From the NCBI GenBank assembly GCA_002104935.1, contig MCGT01000007.1:682001-746000 (forward strand): a stretch of 64,000 nt of DNA. Direction: 5' to 3'. This stretch comes from Hesseltinella vesiculosa. Its lineage: Eukaryota > Mucoromycota > Mucoromycetes > Mucorales > Cunninghamellaceae. Of this stretch, positions 57,151-64,000 are shown piece by piece (position 1 is the stretch's first letter; each line of letters begins with the position of its first letter). Below the pieces are notes generated by a model. The model had not been told where the DNA came from. It did no database searches and saw only the letters and a program-made list of their open reading frames with translations. A program made the translations under genes and the position numbers.

Positions 57151-59608
57151 TCAGAGACGGGCATTAGCAGAGAGCAGATCTGCAGGAAGTTCCACATCCA
57201 CAGAGGAAAGCACTTGCTGTGCAAAGGTTTTGCCTTGGCGATCCATGATCATGGAACTAAGGCCACCTCCACCTGAATAATGATAATGATAATCATAAAA
57301 AAAAGAGATCGTGTGAATAGGTGTGATTTGCAAGGTGGCACGGTTCCTTATAATCTTCTTTGCATCTGATCCTCTTATTTTTACCAAGAGAATGAGTTAG
57401 AACAAAATTCAACGCGTGCAACCCGGGGAGTTCAAATCGGGTGACGGAGCCCTTGCACACATGATTCATCGTCTTGGTCATGATCTCTTCCGTCAACGAT
57501 CGCTTGATAAACGGCAAATATTCAGGCTTGCGAGCAATGATCCCTAATGAAGAAGGCAGTAAAGAAAAAAAATTGAGTCACCATGTATCACGTTGGTCTT
57601 GTTTCCAGAGGAGATCCCCGAAAAAAATTGTGCTACACAACGAAACACAGAAGCAATAAGAAAAATAAAATGATGGGTCTTACCAATATTGGACACGTCG
57701 CCTTTATCACCGCTTCGACCAAGTGCAACGTGGATCAATTTGGTTTTGACAAAAGGACCTTGTGTGGTAGGCGATGGAATGGATGGTACGGTTGGCAGCT
57801 GAGCAAACGATTGAGCTTGATCCCAGGTATCCCATTCCATCACCTGCGGTTGTCCTTGGACGCCCACCACCAGTCGGGCCTTGACCTCTGTTTTGGGAAT
57901 CAAGCAAGGGAAATGGACCAGATTAGGAATCGGTTTGGGACGGCCGCTGCCACCCCCAGTAATGCCAGGCGCCATGCAGGTTGCAGACTGGCAGAAGAAA
58001 AAGAGTGAGGGACAAAGTCGATCTGGCAGGTTCTCCCCCCACGGACTTACCGGAATGACTTCCATGGCCAAAAGTCGTAATGCTGCTGTGTCATTGTGGT
58101 GGCCAGTGAGACGTAAGACAACTTCACGAGTGTCGTTTCTTTGACCATTGGCGCCAAATATGGATTCGGATCCGAGCGCTTCCATGTTGAAGTCTCGCAA
58201 AGGTTCCATACCGTTGTCTTGGTACATCTTGGACACCCGCTTGTAGATGGCATCCCCCACCGCAAGCGCCTACAGAAAAAAAAAACCTGATCAGGAAAAT
58301 GCGGGGGGAATCGGTTGTCATTCTTTACTTTGTCCTTGGCTTCGGCGCCACCAACCAAAAGTTCACCCGAGAGTTTCCAGCCATCCAAAAAGATGCCAGA
58401 GCACTTGAGCCAGGGAGTGGGCTGGTAGCCTTTGGCACCTTGCACCAACACACGGTTTTGTCCCACCAGTTTCAGCTGGACCTGGCGCATGTCGAGGATT
58501 ACGTCAGGCAGCAGATAGCGAGCAGGGTCAAGGATTTCATAAAGGATTTGTTCAGAGACCGAGGCTGTCGAGACCACGCCACCCGTGCGTTCAGGTTTCG
58601 TCACGATAAAGTGGCCGTTGGCTTGGACTTCAACGATTGGGTAGCCCATGTTGCTGTAGCCGCCATAGGGTGAGAAGGCAGCTTCGCGCCAGTCGGTGAA
58701 GTTGCCTCCAGTGCACTGACAGCCACATTCGATAACGTGGCCGGCCAGGGATGCAGATGCCAGTTTGTCAAAATAGTCGGGCTGCGAAGGGTGCCAGCGG
58801 AATTCATGTATCAAAGGTGCAACCACCAAGGCCGAGTCCACTACGCGGCCAGTCACGACAATATGGGCTCCTTGGTCCAGTGCGGCGGCCACGCCCTTGG
58901 CGCCAAAGTAAGCGTTCATTGACAGAATGGGCTCATCGTTGGCTGGCAGGCGGTCGCTATCCTTTGCATGGTCAACAGACGAGATGGTGGAGAATGGCGT
59001 GAGTTGCTTAAAGGCGTCAAGGGTGGGTGACGACTTGTCAGCCAGGACATCGTCTCCGTACACAGCAGCAACTTTGATCCCGGTGATGTTGAGTTTGTCG
59101 AGCAGCTGTTCGATGGCTTCCTTGCAACCCACAGGGTCCAATCCACCGGCATTGGTGATCACCTTTGTGCCATTTTTGACCAGCGCTGGAAGCAACGGAC
59201 GCAGCACCAAGGTGATGAATTCATGGATATGATCAATGCCCTTTTCTTTTCCTTGCATCATTCGTCGTTGGCGTCGAGCTGCCAAGATACCCATCGTCAC
59301 CTCTAAAAAAGCGCCAACCCAAAAATCAACCCCAACCAAAAGCGTGAGCGCCTGACATTAATTTTACGCACTCTCTACACGCACCCACACAATGATTTAT
59401 TCATTGAGATAATGTCACTTTACCAGCAAGGTAATCAGCCACCAGGTAGTCGAGATTAGCACCTTCAAGTTCAACCAATTGCTTTGCAGCAGCCACGGAA
59501 TCGCCCCCTAATCTCCATCAGCGTCTTGTTAATATCGCATTGTGTGAAACAGTTGGGGATCCACTTACAAAATGCAGAATAGCATCCAATTCGCACAGGT
59601 TTTGTCAT
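57151..59608 (-). CDS. AtuA-like (DUF1446) acyclic terpene utilisation family protein
   Basis: Seven exons, complement(57151-57272, 57385-57543, 57684-57987, 58051-58269, 58329-59302, 59424-59507, 59569-59608), 633 aa, phases closing. The N-terminus MTKPVRIGCYSAFWGDS and ADYLAEVTMGILAARR, then KVITNAGGLDP, GDDVLADKSS, NAYFGAKGVAAALDQGAHIV, VTGRVVDSALVVAPLIHEF, ASASLAGHVIECGCQCTGGN and FTDWREAAFSPYGGY are the signatures of the DUF1446/AtuA family. The family is named from Pseudomonas citronellol catabolism; the reaction is not established. The last 120 residues are the separate AtuA-like C-terminal domain (IHVALGRSGDKGDVSNIGII, PGLHALNFVLTHSLGGGGL). Bacteria often encode the two parts separately or fused. 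Confidence 0.9.
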
Positions 59609-60688
59609 TATCAAGAAAGGTTAAAGTAAGAGAGAAGGAGAGGGAAAGCGATGGGTAGATATTATATATTTTTGTGAATTCGTTTACGTAAAGAAATGGA
59701 GCGTGTTAAAAAAGAAAAGAAAAATGAGCGAAATGAAGTGTGGGGTAAGCCCCGCTATCATATGTCAATTTCAGAAAGCAGCGGGCATTCACTGTCATCG
59801 TTGCGTCTGTCGTTTTTTTATTTCAACTGGCTCTAGAACAAAACGAAATCTAATACCCGTTTGAACTTTAAGCGAGTCCCTCTCAGCGGGTTTTTTTTTT
59901 CATTGAAGAGGTAGTTCATATGCAGCGTAAAAACCTTCAAGCAAGCTGGCTTGACCGCCGAGCCAAAAAGACACGTCATGTGCCCCGCCTGGCTGTTGGT
60001 TTTTCTTCTTTATTTTTTGCTTCAGCTTTTTGTTAACCTGGGTCTGTGCGAATTTGTCTTCAACCACTGAAAAAAAAGGGTATCGATTATCATGTTTGTT
60101 ACATGGGAGTTGGGATCGATAAACTTTAATTTTTTTCAGAAACCTCGAGGGCTAAAAAAAAGGCGCCAGGCCATTTGCAATCACGCGCTGGGGTTATTTT
60201 TGTTGCTTTTTGTTTTTTGTTCAGGCTTTGAGTTCAAAAGTCGTTTTTTTTGAACAAGGGCAGAGAATACAATGTATTTTTTTTTTTAGCTCATTCACAT
60301 GAAGAGCTCGGGTAAAAAAAAAAAAAACGAACTCTGTCTTCAAAGGCAGGATAGCGAAGTAAGGTTTCTTTTCGTGACTTCTGGGATTGAATGCCCTGGC
60401 TGTTAAAATAGGGGGGGGGGGAGGAAATCAGGCACTGGCTTAAAACAGCACCTGCATGGTTCAAAAGTCTTTTTTTTCCTTTCAAAAAAAATCACCCTTT
60501 TCTGTGTTCCAGCACTTCAACCTTACCCTTCATTCCCTCTTCTTCTCTTCTTATTTAAACCTTTTTATTTCCTTCATTCTATTTTAGTCACTGCCCTTCT
60601 TTCTCTTTTTATTTTTATTTTTTTTTTGCCGACTTTTTTCACTTCCAGTCACTTTTTTTCTTATATAAAAAAAGTATTGTCCTTGGAA
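59609..60688. other. Intergenic 1.1 kb, bidirectional upstream region
   Basis: Divergent AtuA-like and beta-trefoil genes. It holds T/A tracts, a G10 run (60411-60420) and pyrimidine-rich sequence before the plus-strand start; no gene recognised. Confidence 0.55.
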
Positions 60689-61934
60689 ATGACTGTGCAA
60701 AGTACAACTCCTCCATCATGGTTTAAAATACGATCAGTCACGTCAAACAATATTGTCAGTTGCCTTGCCAGCACTGAAGATGCTCAGCATGCTCAAGTGT
60801 ATGTTTTAGCTGATGCCCAAGACGATTTTTCCTTATGGTCTTGGATGGACGGCTCCTTCTTGCTGAATAAAGGCAATCAGCTTGTTCTCGACATTCGAAA
60901 AGGTAACCTAGCGAAAAAAAAGCAAAAAAACGAAATCTCACGCCTTTTCGTCGCGCTTAAACAAGGTCGACTGCGTATGATGGAAGATACTGAGATTTGT
61001 GTGCATAGCAAAAAAGAAGGGATGGCCGAAGCCCGTGTGCAACAATGGGGGACACGGCCTTGTACGGACGAATTTGGCCGCAAGCAAGCTGGTCAGGCCA
61101 TCTACTCATTGGCCAATGAAGAATGGGTGTTGGATATCGGCGCCACCGACGAATCAGGGTACCACAAATTGGTGCTGTTTCCGAGTCAAACGGTTGACAA
61201 TGATCACCAGCGCTGGGACCTGTTGCCTTCCGTCGATGCATCATTGCTACCCATGGATTCCTCCTTGTCCTCTTCTCTTGATACCTCTTTGCCAACCACG
61301 CCTTCCTCGTCCCTCGACCCATCCCAGCCTTCCGTCTTGGATGCCCAGTCTTACCACGAATTTTCTACGGCCAGTCGGTCGTCTTCCTCGGCCGATCTTG
61401 GTGGCATAGATTTTCCCTATGGCCTGATGCCAGCCAAGCGTGCGTCCCAAAGCAGCTCTAGTGGCACCTCTCTCTCTGTCTTCAAGGAAAGCCACTACCA
61501 AGTCTACAGTTTTGTTGCCTCCCCCTCGTCCATTCCACCTAGGTAACACAAAAAAAACCCGAGGATCCTCCCCCCAACTTTCCCACCCATCCAGAAAAAA
61601 AGACCCTGACCAAAGATTTTTTTTTCAGTGACAAGCAGGTGGCGATGGCCGCAGCTTATGAAACTTGGCGGTGGTGGCGAGAGCAGCCGGATATGTCCGA
61701 GGCAAAGCAGCAAGAGGCTCGTACCACTTTGCTGTCCATGGCCCGTACAGAGGTAAAAAAAAAAAAAAAACCAGCGTGTGATCATCCAATGCTGATGCTT
61801 TATTAATGACATAGGTGCTCAAGCTCTTGGGCAATGCCTCAAACCATACGCATAACCAGCAAAATGTCTTGACGCTGGCCAGTCGCTATGTGGTTCAATT
61901 GTTAGACCAAACCATGTCCTTTGACAATCTTTGA
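60689..61934 (+). CDS. Beta-trefoil (ricin-B-lectin-like) domain protein
   Basis: Three exons (60689-61542, 61629-61752, 61815-61934), 365 aa, phases closing. Residues about 10-180 show three weakly repeated units with a hydrophobic-x-W ending: SWFKIRSVTSNNIVSCLAS ... FSLWSW; FLLNKGNQLVLDIRKGN; YSLANEEWVLDIGATDESGY ... HQRWDLLP. The V-L-D-I turns and final Q-x-W are typical of R-type beta-trefoils. There is no signal peptide, so it acts inside the cell. A Ser/Pro-rich linker (about 185-285) follows. The C-terminal part is helical with a Trp-rich helix (AAAYETWRWWREQPDMSEAK, VLKLLGNASNHTHNQQNVLT). Sugar binding is not shown; the domain call is moderate. Confidence 0.6.
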
Positions 61935-62312
61935 AAAACCGTACTTTTTGTGCAACATCTTGTGTAACTATCTGGATGGCATCTGCCCTCCTCGACTTTC
62001 CCTATCTTCATTTAGGCATTCCCTCATTCCTGCGTGTGAATTTGTTTTTAAACATTCATGTTCATTTTTTCTTTGTACATTTTTGCCTTTCCCCGTCCGT
62101 TCGTTTTATTTTTTTTTATTTTTTTTTGTATCTATGTTTTTTTTTATATAGAAAAAGTATGCTCCAGTATGTAAAAAAAAAAGAAAAATAAAATCCATTT
62201 ATGTTCGCTTTAGTATGACCAAAGGTCGAATTTATTTCAAAAACGTTGGGAATGAAAGCTATGTACAAAAAAAGACAAATCTACTGGTTATGGCGAGAGG
62301 TGGAAGGCGGGT
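61935..62312. other. 3' spacer (convergent)
   Basis: T-rich 3' region with several AATAAA signals; nothing else. Confidence 0.5.
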
Positions 62313-62671
62313 TTAGGCTTGGGGAGCATCTTTCATCCAAGGCTTAGGACTTTGAGGCATCAATTTGGCCTAGCAGGTAACAAAATGGTAAGGGGTTCGA
62401 TCTCAACCTTTTTCTCTCATGTCTGGTGATTTACCTGAACCAACAAACGCTCAACAGTTTCGGAAGGCTGGGCACCGACAGTCAACCAGTATTTGATGCG
62501 ATCAAAGTTCATTTTGATTTCCTTTTGGCCCTGATCATTGGGAATAGGATTGTAGGTGCCGACTTGCTCCAATGGTTTGCTGTTACGGGCACTGCGAGCA
62601 TTAGCAACCACGATTTGATAATAAGGCAAATTACGACGACCGTGACGAGCAAGACGAATGCGTACAACCAT
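62313..62671 (-). CDS. MRPS16: Mitochondrial ribosomal protein bS16m
   Basis: Small mitoribosomal subunit protein. Two exons, complement(62313-62369, 62435-62671), 97 aa. [44 protein letters not shown] and [30 protein letters not shown] match the S16 family end to end. The short second exon adds [18 protein letters not shown]. As in other S16m proteins no long presequence precedes the conserved MVVRIRLxRHG start. Confidence 0.96.
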
Positions 62672-62958
62672 AATTAACTGTGTCGATGGGAATAATAAAG
62701 AAAAAAAGGTGAAGAAGAAGAAGTGAACGGGCCAAAACAGCCTGGCTCATTTTTTTCTACTTCCGCTCCTCCCAACCCATCGAGCTTGTGGCTTGTTTCC
62801 TTTCTCATGCACTGGTTCCGGTGTGAATACGTATTTAATAAATGATAATGAGCTGAAGACAGTCAATGATATTGGCACTTTTTTCTAGATAAATAAATAG
62901 TCTAAAATTGCGTAGATGGGTAGGGGGTGATAAATACAGTGACGAGAAAGGGGGGTCA

Positions 62959-63951
62959 TCAAGAGGCGTGCTCATCAAGCCACGAGGCCAATTGATCCAG
63001 AGGAATCATCGATTTCTTATTGTCCTTGCCAAGCTGGCGTTGATGGAGCTCGACCATGTTGCTTTCCAACGCTTTGCGGCCTAAGACCATGATATAGGGG
63101 AAACCTAGCAGCTCGGCATCCGTCATCTTGCGGCCAAACCCGGTCCGACGATCATCCAACACCACGTCGTTGGCCCACCCAGCACGGGCTTGGATATCAT
63201 CGTACACCTTGTTGGCCAGGTCCTTGAATTCGGCTCGCTTGTCGTCCGTGGCAATCACGCACAGCTTGTAAGGGGCGATGGAGGCTGGCCACACTAGGCC
63301 GCGCATGTCCGTTTGGGCTTCGGCCACTGCCGCCAACAGGCGCGACAGACCGATGCCATAGCAACCCATTTCTACAGGCACCTTGGTCTTGTCGTCTTGA
63401 TAGGTGCATTTCAATGGTGCCGAGTAGGTGGTGCCCAAGTAAAAGGTGTGTGCTACTTCTATGGCCTTGACGGTACCCAAGGGTTGGGCGCAGTGGTGGC
63501 AACCATCACCGGAGGCAGCGAGTCGGTAGTGGCGGGTGCCGATGGGCTGTGGTAAGGCTGGATCAGCCACCGTATCGTCAACAAACACCAAAGGCGTCTC
63601 GTCCTCGGTCGGTTGGCTAGTCACATGGCATTGTAAGGATTTAGGATCTTGTAGAAGGCCGGCGGATTGTAGGTGTTGTTTAAGGTCGCTGGCAACTTTC
63701 AGCAAATTAGGCGCGCGAGGCTGAGGTGTCAACACGAGTGCTGAACCTTTGCGGGTACCTTGATCAGCCGTATAGACAAGGTGCGTATGCCTTGCAGTTC
63801 CCTTTTGTCCATGGTAAGTCGCTTCTGCCAGCTCTTCGTTTGCTGTGTAGCCACAGTGGTGACAGGTCAGCAAGGTATCTTCGCCAATCGGCGACACTAG
63901 GTGATATTCATGCGATTTGGACCCACCGATATTGCCACTGTCAGCTTCGGC
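62959..63951 (-). CDS. PARS2: Prolyl-tRNA synthetase, bacterial-type/mitochondrial (3' part)
   Basis: The last exon (331 codons) of a class II prolyl-tRNA synthetase; the 5' part lies beyond 64000. It opens after an acceptor (ccctcgtag) with ADSGNIGGSKSHEYHLVSP, the bacterial-type ProRS GGSxSHEF motif. An inserted domain follows (YHGQKGTARHTHLVYT to LAASGDGCHHC), with two CxxC pairs (CHHC twice). Then VKAIEVAHTFYLGTTYSAP and MGCYGIGLSRLLAAVAE (class II motif 3 with its Arg), and the anticodon-binding domain (SIAPYKLCVIATDD, DDRRTGFGRKMTDAELLGFP). The bacterial-type architecture indicates the mitochondrial enzyme. 63952-64000 is intron. Confidence 0.93.
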   Translation of the reverse strand, partial: AEADSGNIGGSKSHEYHLVSPIGEDTLLTCHHCGYTANEELAEATYHGQKGTARHTHLVYTADQGTRKGSALVLTPQPRAPNLLKVASDLKQHLQSAGLLQDPKSLQCHVTSQPTEDETPLVFVDDTVADPALPQPIGTRHYRLAASGDGCHHCAQPLGTVKAIEVAHTFYLGTTYSAPLKCTYQDDKTKVPVEMGCYGIGLSRLLAAVAEAQTDMRGLVWPASIAPYKLCVIATDDKRAEFKDLANKVYDDIQARAGWANDVVLDDRRTGFGRKMTDAELLGFPYIMVLGRKALESNMVELHQRQLGKDNKKSMIPLDQLASWLDEHAS

Positions 63952-64000
63952 CTACGAGGGAACAAGCCAATGAGAAGAAAAGTGGGCTCTGAGTCACGGA

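Overview
This window is nuclear DNA of a fungus, most likely an early-diverging (Mucoromycota-type) one. The evidence is fungal families (Mgm101, Zim17, Kre9/KNH-like wall protein, fungal ASXH/DEUBAD protein), together with genes that many ascomycete yeasts have lost (WDR48, RCC2, IFRD, CD2BP2, DHX35, NDUFA12). Genes are cut by many short GT-AG introns (about 45-130 nt), whose 3' ends and flanks are full of A/T homopolymers. No bacterial-style operons, phage or CRISPR array were seen. Exon structures below were read by eye; each multi-exon model given is in phase from start to stop, but none is confirmed by transcript data.

Layout. 1-6900: end of a G-beta gene, a repeat-rich stretch, the mtDNA-recombination gene MGM101, a tRNA-Asp(GTC) and a large fold-back element next to it. 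7300-11800: a decayed locus with two separated GH31 glycosidase remnants, an RRM-like gene with twelve 11-residue repeats, a 21-bp minisatellite and a small secreted eight-cysteine protein. 12150-24400: ZIM17, an IFRD gene, a bHLH factor, an RCC2-PHD fusion divergent from WDR48, and a Dbl-family RhoGEF. 24400-26760: 2.4 kb with no recognisable gene.

26760-39320: a Kre9-like GPI protein, a small ORF, an ASXH/DEUBAD protein, RVB2, an unknown 81-aa ORF, a PWWP-IBD protein, a glycerate-kinase-like enzyme divergent from MPDU1, and a CD2BP2/Lin1-like protein that lacks its GYF domain. 39430-54770: DHX35, RPL23 (uL14), a coiled-coil protein (possibly kinetochore), RAB2, EIF4A3, NDUFA12, a seven-transmembrane protein and RTF1. 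54770-64000: a repeat-bearing gap, an AtuA-like (DUF1446) enzyme, a beta-trefoil protein, mitochondrial bS16m and the 3' part of a bacterial-type (mitochondrial) prolyl-tRNA synthetase.

Functionally this is a housekeeping neighbourhood: chromatin and transcription (RVB2, RTF1, PWWP-IBD, ASXH, bHLH), splicing (DHX35, EIF4A3, CD2BP2), mitochondria (MGM101, ZIM17, NDUFA12, bS16m, ProRS) and signalling or traffic (G-beta, RhoGEF, RAB2). The accessory-looking parts are 0.7-2.5 kb, 4.2-11.8 kb and 54.8-57.1 kb. They hold a dispersed repeat family, the fold-back element built around a coding-like module, the split GH31 pseudogene with its two tandem repeats, and the cysteine-rich peptide.
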